Positions 1 to 7,944 of a stretch of 64,000 nucleotides of DNA are shown here, in pieces. The DNA is from Hydrogenophaga taeniospiralis (GTDB taxonomy: Bacteria; Pseudomonadota; Gammaproteobacteria; Burkholderiales; Burkholderiaceae_C). Both the position numbers and the translations under genes were made by a program. Numbering within the stretch: the first letter of the stretch is position 1; the number at the start of each line of letters is the position of its first letter. The stretch spans positions 4,006,501-4,070,500 of the forward strand of contig NZ_JAHBAG010000001.1 in the NCBI RefSeq assembly GCF_020510445.1, given 5' to 3'. The notes under the pieces are model-generated. The model worked only from the letters and a program-made list of their open reading frames with translations. It did no database searches and was not told where the DNA came from.

Positions 1-885
1 GACCTCTCGCTGGGCAACCTCAAAGAGCTGGACAAGGGCAGCCAGAGCCGCATGATCGACGGCAACCTGACCTCCACCCGCCTGGGCTTTCGCGGCACCG
101 AAGATCTTGGTGGCGGCCTCAAGGCCAGCTTCAAGATGGAACACCGCTTCGACGCCGACACGGGCGCGTCGGAAGACCCGTTCTGGAAGGGCGAGTCCAC
201 CCTGAGTCTCTCGGGCGGTTTCGGCGAGCTTAAGCTCGGCCGCAGCTCGACGATCTACGACGAAGTGCGCGGCCTGTCGGCCAGCAGCAGCGTGTTCGAC
301 TCGGCCTTCACGCCCTCTTCCAACGGCGTGTTCGGCTCGGGTGGCGACTACAGCAGCCGCTTCAACAACAAGATCACCTATGCGCTGCCGGCCATGGGCA
401 ACCTCTACGGGGGCGTCGAGTACGCGCTGGACGAAGACCCCGACGCCAAGGCCGACATGATCGGCGCCAAACTGGGCTACAAGAGCGGGCCGCTGAACCT
501 GGCCATGGGCCTGCAGCAGGAAAAAGGCAAGGACAACGACTACATGATGGTCGCCGCCGCCTACGACTTCGGCGTGGCCAGCGTCTCGGGCGGCTACAAC
601 GTCCGCAACGGCAACGCCGCCTCGGGCGACGACAACGAGTTCACCGTGGGCGTCACCGTGCCCCTGGGCGCGCTCCAGCTCTCGGCCGGCTTCGCCACCG
701 GCAAGACCGAAAAGGCCGGCGCCACCTCGTCCAAAGCCTCGGGCTTTGGCCTGGGGGCAACCTATGCCCTGTCCAAGCGCACCAAGCTCTATGGCGGCCT
801 GCGTTCACACAACGTGAAGGACGGCAGCGGGACCAAGACCGCCGACACCCGCCTGTTCGCCGTGGGTGTGCGCCACGACTTCTGA
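1..885 (+). CDS. Gram-negative porin, 3' part
   Basis: The reading frame is open from the first base, so the 5' end including the signal peptide lies outside the window. The visible 294 residues alternate short hydrophobic strands with Gly/Asp/Asn-rich turns, as in a 16-stranded trimeric beta-barrel. There is an early R-L-G-F-R-G-T-E-D-L-G-G-G-L segment, typical of Burkholderiales porins of the Omp32/OpcP type, and the protein ends in a C-terminal phenylalanine (R-H-D-F), the usual outer-membrane insertion signal. It should form a general diffusion pore for small anions or organic acids. Its position beside a tricarboxylate uptake system is suggestive but not proof of a shared substrate. The family assignment is firm; substrate specificity cannot be read from the sequence. 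Confidence 0.9.
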   Translation, partial: DLSLGNLKELDKGSQSRMIDGNLTSTRLGFRGTEDLGGGLKASFKMEHRFDADTGASEDPFWKGESTLSLSGGFGELKLGRSSTIYDEVRGLSASSSVFDSAFTPSSNGVFGSGGDYSSRFNNKITYALPAMGNLYGGVEYALDEDPDAKADMIGAKLGYKSGPLNLAMGLQQEKGKDNDYMMVAAAYDFGVASVSGGYNVRNGNAASGDDNEFTVGVTVPLGALQLSAGFATGKTEKAGATSSKASGFGLGATYALSKRTKLYGGLRSHNVKDGSGTKTADTRLFAVGVRHDF

Positions 886-894
886 CGCCGAAAC

Positions 895-925
895 GCCGCG
901 TGCGGCGCACGCGGCATGTGTTTTC
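895..925 (+). terminator. Hairpin after the porin gene
   Basis: A near-perfect GC-rich inverted repeat (arms 895-904 and 906-915) starts ten bases after the porin stop codon and is followed by a T-rich tract with four consecutive T. It is a plausible intrinsic terminator, although the U-tract is short. Confidence 0.6.
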
Positions 926-982
926 TTGACTGTGCTCCGAGGGTCACGCGGGGCGATGCCCATCAGAGGCGCGTGATTTTTT

Positions 983-1018
983 GCGGTTCCAGCGCATGCC
1001 GGAACCGCTTTTTTTTTT
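983..1018 (+). terminator. Strong intrinsic terminator (plus strand)
   Basis: Arms GCGGTTCC (983-990) and GGAACCGC (1001-1008) are perfectly complementary and are followed by ten T residues. The orientation fits plus-strand transcripts, so it probably backs up the porin terminator. There is no T-tract on the other strand to serve tctA, which ends at 1026. Confidence 0.85.
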
Positions 1019-1025
1019 GCCAACC

Positions 1026-2519
1026 TCAGGCCCGGCGGTGCCAGGCCAGCACGCGCGGCGTGATCAGCACCAGGGCCACCACGGCCAGCAGCGTGGCCGA
1101 CATCGGGCGCTGGAAGAACACCGTCCAGCTGCCCTCGCCGATGGACATGGCGTTGCGGAACTGCGCCTCGGCCAGCGGGCCCAGGATCAGGCCCACGATC
1201 ACCGGCGCGGTCGGGAAGTCAAAGCGCCGCAGGGCCACGCCCAACAGCGCCAGGCCGTACATGACGAACAGGTCGAACGAGCTCTGGCGCATGCCGTACA
1301 CACCCACGGTCGCGAAGATCAGGATGCCGGCGTACAGCGGCGCCTTCGGGATCTTCAGCAGCTTGACCCACAGGCCCACCATGGGCAGGTTGAGCACCAG
1401 CAGCATCACGTTGCCGATGTAGAGCGAGGCGATCAGCGCCCACACCAGGGCCGACGAGGTCTGGAACAGCTGCGGCCCGGCGTTGATGCCGTAGTTCTGC
1501 AGTGCGCTCAGCAGGATGGCCGCCGTCACCGAGGTGGGAATGCCCAGCGTGAGCAGCGGCACCAGGGTGGCCGTCACGGCCGCGTTGTTGGCGGCCTCGG
1601 GGCCGGCCACGCCTTCGATCGCGCCGGTGGTTCCGAATTCCTTCTTGTATTCAGGGTCGGCCAGCTTGCGCTCGGTGGCGTAGCTCAGGAAGGTCGGGAT
1701 TTCGGAGCCGCCGGCTGGGATGGTGCCGAAGGGGAAGCCGATGAAGGTGCCGCGCAGCCAGGCGGGCCAGGAACGGCGCCACTCGGTCTTCGTCATGTGC
1801 GCCCGGTTCATCTTGTTCATGCTGGCTTCGCTCTTGCCTTCGTAGAGCGCGTTGTAGAGCGCCTCCGTGACCGCGAACAGGCCCACGGCCACCAGCACCA
1901 CTTCCACGCCGTCGATGAATTCGATGACGCCACCCGTGTAGCGCACCTGGCCGGTGATCTGGTCCATGCCCACCAGGCCCAGCGCCAAGCCCAGGAACAG
2001 CGCCGTCATGCCACGCAGCGAGCTTTGCCCCAGCACGGCGCTCACGGTGGTGAAGGCCAGCAGCATCAGGCAGAAATACTCGGGGGGCCCGAGCTTCACG
2101 GCGAACTCGGCCAGGAAGGGCGCGAACAGCGTCACCAGCACGGTGGCGATGGAGCCCGCCACGAACGAGCCGATGGCCGAGGTGGCCAGCGCCGCACCGG
2201 CACGCCCGCTCTTGGCCATCTTGAAGCCTTCGAGCGCGGTCACCATGGTGCCGGTCTCGCCCGGGGTGTTGAGCAGGATGGAGGTGGTCGAGCCACCGTA
2301 CATGGCGCCGTAATAGATACCGGCGAAGAAGATCATCGACGCGGTGGGCTCCACCTGGCCGGTGATGGGCAGCAGCATGGCCACCGTGACCGCCGGGCCC
2401 AGGCCGGGCAGCACGCCGATGGCGGTGCCCAAGGCGCAGCCGGCCAGCGCCCACAGCAGGTTGATGGGGGTGCCCGCGGTGGCAAAGCCACCCATGAGGT
2501 TGTTCCAGAGTTCAAGCAT
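1026..2519 (-). CDS. tctA: Tripartite tricarboxylate transporter large permease TctA
   Basis: This 497-residue protein is the large membrane subunit of a tripartite tricarboxylate transporter, a secondary uptake system that works with a periplasmic binding protein. The length is that expected for TctA. About a dozen hydrophobic segments are visible, and the glycine-rich N-terminal region ([18 protein letters not shown]) and the GIPTS segment near residue 330 are typical of the family. It lies downstream of tctB and tctC on the same strand, about 30 bases after tctB, as the last gene of a tctC-tctB-tctA operon. The transported acid is probably citrate or a related carboxylate, but these systems vary widely in substrate and the sequence does not decide it. 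Confidence 0.95.
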   Translation of the reverse strand: MLELWNNLMGGFATAGTPINLLWALAGCALGTAIGVLPGLGPAVTVAMLLPITGQVEPTASMIFFAGIYYGAMYGGSTTSILLNTPGETGTMVTALEGFKMAKSGRAGAALATSAIGSFVAGSIATVLVTLFAPFLAEFAVKLGPPEYFCLMLLAFTTVSAVLGQSSLRGMTALFLGLALGLVGMDQITGQVRYTGGVIEFIDGVEVVLVAVGLFAVTEALYNALYEGKSEASMNKMNRAHMTKTEWRRSWPAWLRGTFIGFPFGTIPAGGSEIPTFLSYATERKLADPEYKKEFGTTGAIEGVAGPEAANNAAVTATLVPLLTLGIPTSVTAAILLSALQNYGINAGPQLFQTSSALVWALIASLYIGNVMLLVLNLPMVGLWVKLLKIPKAPLYAGILIFATVGVYGMRQSSFDLFVMYGLALLGVALRRFDFPTAPVIVGLILGPLAEAQFRNAMSIGEGSWTVFFQRPMSATLLAVVALVLITPRVLAWHRRA

Positions 2520-2549
2520 GGTGAATTCCTTTCGGACCCGTCGCGGAGA

Positions 2550-3098
2550 TCACAGCCAGCCGGTGCCCGTGAGGCCCGGCAGGTTGACGGCGAGGAATTT
2601 GGTGAACAGCCAGAAGGTGGGCGTGGAGATCAGCATGCCGATCACCACGTCTTTCACCGTCTGCATGGCGTTGCCGCCGGGCTTGCCTTCGCTGATGCGC
2701 AGGCCGCGCACGGCCAGCGTGAAACACAGCGCGCAGCTGAGCACGAAGCCGACGGTGGTGATGAGCGCCGCATTGCCCAGAATGCCGGCCGACACCCAGG
2801 CCATGGCGTGCCAGTCGCCGCGCGCCGCGCCCGAGGGCTCTTCCATGTTGCGGTAGCCGCCGGCGCGCACCTCCCGGATGAGCAGCACGCCGCACAGCCC
2901 CATGGCGGCCGACACCAACCAAGGCAGGAAATCGGGGCCCACACCCGCGTAACCCGCGCCCGACGGAATGTTGGCCGCGCCGTAGGCGAGCGCGACGGCC
3001 AGCAACACGGCGGCAATGCCCAGGGCCAACTGGCCGGGGCGGTGATCGGGGCGTTGCGGGTCCTGGGGCACCGGGGCCCCTGGGTTGGTGGTTTGCAT
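2550..3098 (-). CDS. tctB: Tripartite tricarboxylate transporter small subunit TctB
   Basis: A 182-residue protein with four hydrophobic segments, the usual size and topology of the small membrane subunit TctB. The start at 3098 is chosen because a GGAG ribosome-binding site lies just upstream and because the gene then begins in the gap after tctC; the frame stays open much further upstream across tctC, but that extension is antisense-like and not credible. The first 20 or so residues are polar and proline-rich, followed by the first membrane helix. It sits between tctC and tctA, the normal order. The family is poorly conserved in sequence, so the assignment rests on topology and neighbours. 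Confidence 0.9.
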   Translation of the reverse strand: MQTTNPGAPVPQDPQRPDHRPGQLALGIAAVLLAVALAYGAANIPSGAGYAGVGPDFLPWLVSAAMGLCGVLLIREVRAGGYRNMEEPSGAARGDWHAMAWVSAGILGNAALITTVGFVLSCALCFTLAVRGLRISEGKPGGNAMQTVKDVVIGMLISTPTFWLFTKFLAVNLPGLTGTGWL

Positions 3099-3178
3099 GT
3101 GCGTCTCCTGTCTGGAAATCAACGCGGCCGCGACGCGAACGCCGCAGCCGCCATGTTCGGTGCGATCGGGACCGGTGC

Positions 3179-4138
3179 TTACACCATGCCGGCGCGCACC
3201 ATGGTGGCCCGCAGCGCGGAGAAGTCGCGGTCCACGAACTCGTCGAAGGCCTTGCCCGTGAGCAGCGCGGGCGTCCAGTTGTTCTTCTTCAGCGCTTCGG
3301 CCCAGGCCTTGCTCTTGGTGGCCTTGACGATCATCTCGGTGAGCGCGTCGCGCTGCGCCGGCGTGATGTCCGGTGCGCCGTACACGCCGCGCCAGTTGCC
3401 GATCTCCACGTCGATGCCCTGCTCCTTGAGCGTGGGCACGTTGATGCCCGCCACGCGCTGGCCCGAGGTGATGCCCACGGCCTTCATCTTGCCGCTGTCG
3501 ATGTATTGCTGGAATTCGCTGTAGCCGCTGCCGCCCACCGTGACGTTGCCGCCCAGGATGGCCGCCGTGGCCTCGCCACCCCCACGGAAGGGCACGTAGT
3601 TGATCTTGGCCGCGGGCACGCCGACCGACTGCGCGATCTGCGCGGCCGCGATGTGTTCGGTGGAGCCGCGCGAGCCGCCGCCCCATTTGACGCTGCCGGG
3701 GTCTTTCTTGAGCTGTTCGACCACGTCTTTCATGCTCTTGAAGGGCGAGTTGGCCGGCAGCACGAACACGTTGTATTCGGTGGTCAGGCGTGCGATGGGC
3801 GTGAGCTGGGTGATCGACACCGGGGGTTTGCCGGTGATCAGGCCGCCGAGCATGACCGCGCCCATGACCATGAGGGCGTTGGGGTCGCCCTTGCTGGCGT
3901 TGTAGAACTGGGCCAGGCCGATGGCGCCGGCCGCGCCACCTTTGTTCTCGAAGGTGACCGAGGAGGCCACGCCGGCGTCGCGCAGGGCTTCGCCCAGGGC
4001 GCGGCCGGTGCCGTCCCAGCCACCGCCCGGGTTGGCGGGGATCATCATCTTGATGTTGGCGTTGGCCCAGGCCAGGTTGGGCAGGGCTCCAGCGGCGGCC
4101 ATGGCGGCCAGGGACTTCAGGAAGGTGTCGCGACGCAT
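3179..4138 (-). CDS. tctC: Tripartite tricarboxylate transporter substrate-binding protein TctC
   Basis: A 319-residue periplasmic solute-binding protein of the Bug/TctC family. It starts at 4138 behind AAGGAG, giving M-R-R-D-T-F and a secretion signal (twin Arg, then a hydrophobic stretch ending near A-W-A-N-A); an in-frame start ten codons upstream lacks this context. The mature part opens with I-K-M-M-I-P-A-N-P-G-G-G-W-D-G-T, the conserved first loop of the binding cleft, and contains a G-S-V-K-W-G-G-G-S-R-G segment of the second ligand loop. It delivers substrate to TctB/TctA, encoded just downstream. Bug proteins in this order bind diverse carboxylates, so citrate is only a guess. The gene is divergent from tctD, its likely regulator. 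Confidence 0.95.
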   Translation of the reverse strand: MRRDTFLKSLAAMAAAGALPNLAWANANIKMMIPANPGGGWDGTGRALGEALRDAGVASSVTFENKGGAAGAIGLAQFYNASKGDPNALMVMGAVMLGGLITGKPPVSITQLTPIARLTTEYNVFVLPANSPFKSMKDVVEQLKKDPGSVKWGGGSRGSTEHIAAAQIAQSVGVPAAKINYVPFRGGGEATAAILGGNVTVGGSGYSEFQQYIDSGKMKAVGITSGQRVAGINVPTLKEQGIDVEIGNWRGVYGAPDITPAQRDALTEMIVKATKSKAWAEALKKNNWTPALLTGKAFDEFVDRDFSALRATMVRAGMV

Positions 4139-4165
4139 GCTTGTCTCCTTGTTGAATGCAGGACC

Positions 4166-4193
4166 CACGTATGTTCCCTGTTGGCGCTGTCAA
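4166..4193 (-). promoter_or_regulatory. Candidate promoter for tctCBA
   Basis: On the minus strand a consensus -35 hexamer TTGACA (4188-4193) is followed after 16 bases by TACGTG (4166-4171), a weak -10. It lies about 30 bases upstream of the tctC start. A poor -10 is common for genes activated by a response regulator, which would suit TctD control, but this is inference. Confidence 0.35.
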
Positions 4194-4210
4194 TCGGCTG
4201 TCGATTCCCC

Positions 4211-4228
4211 TAGGGCAAACCCTAGGCG
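4211..4228. promoter_or_regulatory. Perfect dyad between divergent tctC and tctD
   Basis: CCTAGGG (4211-4217) and CCCTAGG (4222-4228) form a perfect 7-bp inverted repeat around CAAA. It lies upstream of the candidate tctC -35 element and in the gap shared with tctD, the place expected for an operator of the TctD response regulator. No direct evidence links it to TctD. Confidence 0.5.
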
Positions 4229-4345
4229 GCAGAGGAAGGCATGAGCCCCCACGCTCCGCCTTGGGGCGGCCCGGCGGCGGATCGTTTGCGGCCCGCGCTG
4301 CGTGGCCCCTCACGGCGGGCGACACGCGCTGATAATCGGCGCAGC

Positions 4346-5035
4346 ATGAAACTGCTCCTGATCGAAGACAACCCCGCGATGCAGACCACGCTGCAGCGCA
4401 GTTTTGAACGCCGCGGCATCCAGGTGCTGACCTGTGGTGACGGTGATCGTGCCCTGGCGTTGTGGCAGGCCAGCCTGCCCGACGCCGTGCTGCTGGACCT
4501 GAGCCTGCCCGGCCGCGACGGCCTGCAGGTGCTGGGCGATGCACGTGCTGCCGGACTCACCACCCCGGTCATCATCCTCACCGCGCGCGGCACCGTGGGC
4601 GACCGCATCATCGGGCTGAACACGGGCGCCGACGACTACCTGCCCAAACCCTTTGACCTCGACGAGCTCGAAGCCCGCGTGCGGGCACTGGTGCGGCGCG
4701 CCGTCAGCAACGCGGACGCACCCTCGCCGTCCGGCGCCAAACCGGCCACCTGGTGCGGCATGCACGCCGACAAGGACAGCGGCGCGGTGTATTTCGAGGG
4801 CCAGCCGCTGGACCTTGCGCCCCGCGAGTTGGCCCTGCTGCGCGCCGTGCTGGGCCGGCCCGGCCACGCGATTGCCAAGGAACGCCTGTTCGAACTGGTG
4901 TTCCCGGGCGAGGGCCATGTGCAGCCCGAGGCCATCGAAGTCGTGGCCTACCGCCTGCGCAAGAAGATTGCCCACACCGGCGCGCAGCTGGTCACACTGC
5001 GCGGCCTGGGCTATCTGCTCAAGGCCGCAGTATGA
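4346..5035 (+). CDS. tctD: OmpR-family response regulator TctD
   Basis: A 229-residue two-component response regulator. The N-terminal receiver domain (about 1-115) shows the acidic pair E7-D8, the phosphorylation site D51 in V-L-L-D-L-S-L-P, and K101 in Y-L-P-K-P-F. The C-terminal part (about 140-227) is a winged-helix DNA-binding domain of the OmpR/PhoB type, ending in V-V-A-Y-R-L-R-K-K-I and T-L-R-G-L-G-Y-L-L. The gene is divergent from tctCBA and precedes a sensor kinase, the arrangement of TctD-TctE in Salmonella and many betaproteobacteria, so it most likely activates the transporter operon when its acid substrate is present. The start at 4346 gives the canonical M-K-L-L-L-I-E-D. Confidence 0.92.
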   Translation: MKLLLIEDNPAMQTTLQRSFERRGIQVLTCGDGDRALALWQASLPDAVLLDLSLPGRDGLQVLGDARAAGLTTPVIILTARGTVGDRIIGLNTGADDYLPKPFDLDELEARVRALVRRAVSNADAPSPSGAKPATWCGMHADKDSGAVYFEGQPLDLAPRELALLRAVLGRPGHAIAKERLFELVFPGEGHVQPEAIEVVAYRLRKKIAHTGAQLVTLRGLGYLLKAAV

Positions 5036-5154
5036 AGCTCACCCCCGCGGCGCTTCGCGCCACCCCCTCAAGGGGGCAACACCTGCGGCCCGGCAAAGCC
5101 GGTTCCGCGGTGTTCCCGGGTTGGTGCCGCTTCGTGCGAAGCGCGCCAGGATGA
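5032..5154 (+). CDS. Repeat-derived mini-ORF coupling tctD to tctE
   Basis: A 40-codon frame begins at an ATG that overlaps the tctD stop codon (ATGA) and ends in a TGA that overlaps the tctE start (again ATGA). Its body is made almost entirely of the dispersed repeat described at 5039-5150 and has no recognisable domain. I read it as the scar of a repeat inserted exactly at the original tctD/tctE junction. It may keep the two genes translationally coupled, but it is unlikely to have a function as a peptide. Confidence 0.4.
   Translation: MKLTPAALRATPSRGQHLRPGKAGSAVFPGWCRFVRSAPG
5039..5150 (+). repeat. Dispersed intergenic repeat (copy 1)
   Basis: This GC-rich block contains a CTCAAGGGGG tract, then the core CGGCCCGGCAAAGCCGG and a TTCCGCGGTGT tail. 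A second copy with the same core lies in inverse orientation at 13254-13367. Repeats of this appearance are scattered through Comamonadaceae chromosomes in my recollection. The block is flanked by a 7-bp direct repeat ATGAAGC (5032-5038 and 5151-5157), which looks like a target-site duplication. Confidence 0.7.
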
Positions 5155-6593
5155 AGCACGCTGCCCCCCCACGTTCGGTGCTGCCCTCGCTGCGGCGCGT
5201 GCTGCTGCTGGGCATCCTGCTGCCGGTGTTCGGCTTCGTGCTGGTCAACACCGTGGTGCTCTACCGCCAGGCGCTGGCCGCGGCGGACACCGCCTACGAC
5301 CGCACCTTGCTGGCCTCGGCCAAGTCGCTGAGCGAACAGCTGCAGGTCGCGGGCGAGGGTGACCGGGTGCACGTGCAGTCCACCCTGCTCTACTCCGCAC
5401 TGGAGGCCTTCGAGGCCGACAACCGTAGCCGCATCTACTACCGTGTCAGCGGCTTCAACGGCGAGATGGTGTCGGGCTTTGACGACCTGCCCGCGGCACG
5501 GCTGCCCCTGCCCGAGCAAAAGATCTACGCCGCGCTGGTGCATTTCTACGACGACGAATACCGCGGAGACCCGGTGCGCATGGCGGTGCTGCTGCAGCCC
5601 GTGGCCGGCGTGGCCGGACAGGGCATGGCCACCATCCAGGTGGCCGAGACGCTGGAGCTGCGCCAGACGCTGGCGCGCCAGATCCTGATCGACACCCTGT
5701 GGCGGCAGGCCGTGCTGGTGATCGTGATCGTGCTGGTGGTGGTGGTGGTGGTGCAACGCGCCACGCGGCCGGTGCGCGCGCTCAGCCACGCCCTGGAAAC
5801 CCGCAGCGAAAACGACCTCTCGCCCCTGCCCACCGGCAGCGCGCCGCGCGAACTGCTGCCCCTGATCGAGGCCACCAACCAGCACATGCAACGCCTGGCC
5901 CAGTTGCTGGAGCACCAGAAGCGTTTCGTGCGCGACACCTCGCACCAGCTGCGCACGCCGCTGGCCGTTCTCAAGACCCAGGTGCAGTCGGCCCGCCGCG
6001 GCGATGTGGCGCCGCAGCAGGCCCTGGAGGAAATCGGCCACACGGTGGAGCGCGCCACCGAACTCGCCAACCAGATGCTGGCACTGGCCAAGGTGGAGCA
6101 GTTGCGTCAGGAGAAGGATGCGCCGCTGATCGACTGGGCCACCGTGGTGCGCACGGTGAGCCTGGACCTCTCGCCCCTGATCGCCGAGCGCTCCCTGGAC
6201 TTCTCGCTCGACGTGCATGCCGCCCCGGTACGCGCGCACGAATGGGCGCTGCGCGAACTCAGCCGCAACCTGCTGCACAACGCCATCAAGAACACCCCGC
6301 AAGGCTCCCGGCTCGCCGTCGCGCTCGTGACCGATGCACAGACCGCCGCACTCACCATCAGCGACAGCGGCCCGGGCATTTCCCCTACCCTGCGCGAGCG
6401 GCTGTTCCAACCCTTCGCCACCGACCAGCGGCCATCCACCGATGGCCTGGGCTCGGGGTCCGGCCTGGGGCTGGCCATCTGCCATGGCATCGTGCTCTCG
6501 CTGGGCGGCAGCATCGACCTGGTCAACCGGGAATCCCACGGCAAGGTTCAGGGGCTGGACGCCACGGTGCGTCTGCCCCTCGCCAGAACCTGA
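5151..6593 (+). CDS. tctE: Sensor histidine kinase TctE
   Basis: A 480-residue membrane sensor kinase. A first hydrophobic helix (about 22-42) is followed by a periplasmic sensor region, a second helix (about 180-205), a HAMP-like linker, and a HisKA domain with the phospho-accepting H265 in R-D-T-S-H-Q-L-R-T-P-L. The C-terminal ATPase domain shows N-L-L-H-N-A-I-K-N and D-S-G-P-G-I, with a G-L-G-L-A-I-C segment. The start at 5151 is chosen because the protein then begins just before the first helix and the ATG overlaps the stop of the upstream mini-ORF. No good ribosome-binding site is visible, consistent with coupled translation. It should phosphorylate TctD in response to extracellular tricarboxylate. 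Confidence 0.9.
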   Translation: MKHAAPPRSVLPSLRRVLLLGILLPVFGFVLVNTVVLYRQALAAADTAYDRTLLASAKSLSEQLQVAGEGDRVHVQSTLLYSALEAFEADNRSRIYYRVSGFNGEMVSGFDDLPAARLPLPEQKIYAALVHFYDDEYRGDPVRMAVLLQPVAGVAGQGMATIQVAETLELRQTLARQILIDTLWRQAVLVIVIVLVVVVVVQRATRPVRALSHALETRSENDLSPLPTGSAPRELLPLIEATNQHMQRLAQLLEHQKRFVRDTSHQLRTPLAVLKTQVQSARRGDVAPQQALEEIGHTVERATELANQMLALAKVEQLRQEKDAPLIDWATVVRTVSLDLSPLIAERSLDFSLDVHAAPVRAHEWALRELSRNLLHNAIKNTPQGSRLAVALVTDAQTAALTISDSGPGISPTLRERLFQPFATDQRPSTDGLGSGSGLGLAICHGIVLSLGGSIDLVNRESHGKVQGLDATVRLPLART

Positions 6594-6611
6594 ACACACC
6601 TCAGAGATCGC

Positions 6612-7070
6612 ATGAAAGAACCCACGGCATCCGGCGACGGCAAGATCCGGCTCGACAAATGGCTCTGGGCTGCGCGCTTCTACAAGACGCGCAGCCTCAG
6701 TTGCGAAGAAATCGACAAGGGTCGCGTGCGCCTCAATGGCCAGCCGGTCAAACCTTCGCGCGACGTCAAGCCCGGCGACACCCTGGAAATTCGCACCGGC
6801 CCGGTCACACGGACCGTGGTGGTGCGCGCGCTCAGCGGCGTGCGTGGCCCGGCGCCGGTGGCCGCACAGCTGTACGAAGAGACCGCCGAATCGGTGACCC
6901 AGCGCCTGGCCGAGGCCGAACAGCGCCGGCTGGCGCCCGAACCGGCGCAGAGCCTGAGCCAGGGCCGACCCACCAAACGCGACCGGCGCCACATCGAAGA
7001 CCTGCGAAGCCCCGAGCAGGGGGTGCCCTGGAACCAGCGCTGGAGCGCCTCACTGGACGACGAGAGTTGA
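6612..7070 (+). CDS. hslR: S4-domain RNA-binding heat-shock protein Hsp15
   Basis: A 152-residue protein whose first 65 residues form an S4 RNA-binding domain (I-R-L-D-K-W-L-W-A-A-R-F-Y-K-T-R, then G-R-V-R-L-N-G-Q-P-V-K). The rest is charged and Arg-rich, ending in a K-R-D-R-R-H-I-E-D segment typical of Hsp15. In E. coli HslR binds free 50S subunits that still carry a nascent chain and helps recycle them after heat stress. The gene follows tctE by 18 bases on the same strand but is functionally unrelated; it may be read through from the tctDE transcript. Family assignment is good from domain and length. Confidence 0.88.
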   Translation: MKEPTASGDGKIRLDKWLWAARFYKTRSLSCEEIDKGRVRLNGQPVKPSRDVKPGDTLEIRTGPVTRTVVVRALSGVRGPAPVAAQLYEETAESVTQRLAEAEQRRLAPEPAQSLSQGRPTKRDRRHIEDLRSPEQGVPWNQRWSASLDDES

Positions 7071-7140
7071 GCCGCTGTAGAAGCGGTCAGCATCCACGCT
7101 GCCGATGTCGCTGCTGCGCCAGAAACCGCTGACGAAAGTA

Positions 7141-7920
7141 TCAGGCTGCGGCGAACAACGTCGCAACACCCCAGATGATCAGCAGCACACCGGCGCCGCG
7201 GCCGATCCAATGTCCGGCGGGGCTGAGTTTTTCAACCAGCACGAACATCGCGATGCCGGCAATCCAGGCCAGGTTCATCACACCGCCGACAAACAGCAGC
7301 AGCATCAACATCCAGCAGCAGCCGACACAGACGGTGCCATGGCGCAGACCCATCGCGAATGCGCCGCGCGTACCCGGGCGCCAGTGGGTCATGACGAAGT
7401 CGAGCGGCGAGCGGCAATGGCGCAGGCAGGCCTGCTTCAGCGGCGCCCACTGGTACAGCCCGGCGGAGATCAGCACCGCACCGGCGAGCACGCGGCTGCT
7501 GGTCTGCATCATTGGCGACAGCAGCGCAGTTTGCTCGAGCGCGTATTGCAGCGTCGTCGCCGCCAGGCTGAAGACGGCCCAGGTGGTGAGGTAACCCGCC
7601 GCGACGGCGCCCGAGACTGCGGCCGGCGCGCCGCGTTCGCCCTGGCGCCGCGCCAGCGTTGCATGCAGCAGGATCATCGGCGCGGCGCTGGGCAGCATCA
7701 TCGCGGCCATCATCACGGCCCACATCGCCAGCACGAGCAGTGCATGGCCTGGCGTCCACGGCCCGCTGCTCATGGGCATCAGCATGTCGCCCATTTCCTC
7801 CATCATCCCGGCACCCGTGAGCAGGTAGGCCCAGGACAAGGCGATCACGAACAGCAGGCAGCCGACGACGAGGACGCGCTCGCGTCGCAGCGCCCCTTCG
7901 AGCAGCGTGCCTGCCGTCAC
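7141..7920 (-). CDS. DUF2182 integral membrane protein
   Basis: A 259-residue membrane protein of the DUF2182 family (COG5486, predicted metal-binding integral membrane protein). I see about six hydrophobic helices. The family signatures are a Met-rich helix (A-M-W-A-V-M-M-A-A-M-M-L-P-S) near residue 65 and a Cys-rich segment G-T-V-C-V-G-C-C-W-M-L-M near residue 200. The GTG start at 7920 lies 24 bases after the stop of a DUF1326 gene on the same strand. The Met and Cys clusters suggest binding of a soft metal such as copper, but no function is established to my knowledge. It probably acts with the two DUF1326 proteins encoded upstream. Confidence 0.85.
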   Translation of the reverse strand: MTAGTLLEGALRRERVLVVGCLLFVIALSWAYLLTGAGMMEEMGDMLMPMSSGPWTPGHALLVLAMWAVMMAAMMLPSAAPMILLHATLARRQGERGAPAAVSGAVAAGYLTTWAVFSLAATTLQYALEQTALLSPMMQTSSRVLAGAVLISAGLYQWAPLKQACLRHCRSPLDFVMTHWRPGTRGAFAMGLRHGTVCVGCCWMLMLLLFVGGVMNLAWIAGIAMFVLVEKLSPAGHWIGRGAGVLLIIWGVATLFAAA

Positions 7921-7944
7921 GGCGGTGCCTTGCGTGCGTGAGCC

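Noticed and set aside
981..3524. An 847-codon open frame on the plus strand opposite tctA and tctB
   Set aside because: It is antisense to well supported transporter genes, and its composition (Gln/His/Arg/Gly-rich) is that of a high-GC shadow frame without any domain.
2550..4544. One 664-residue protein covering tctB and the antisense of tctC in another frame
   Set aside because: Only the last 182 codons look like TctB, with their own start and ribosome-binding site; the rest is out of frame with tctC.
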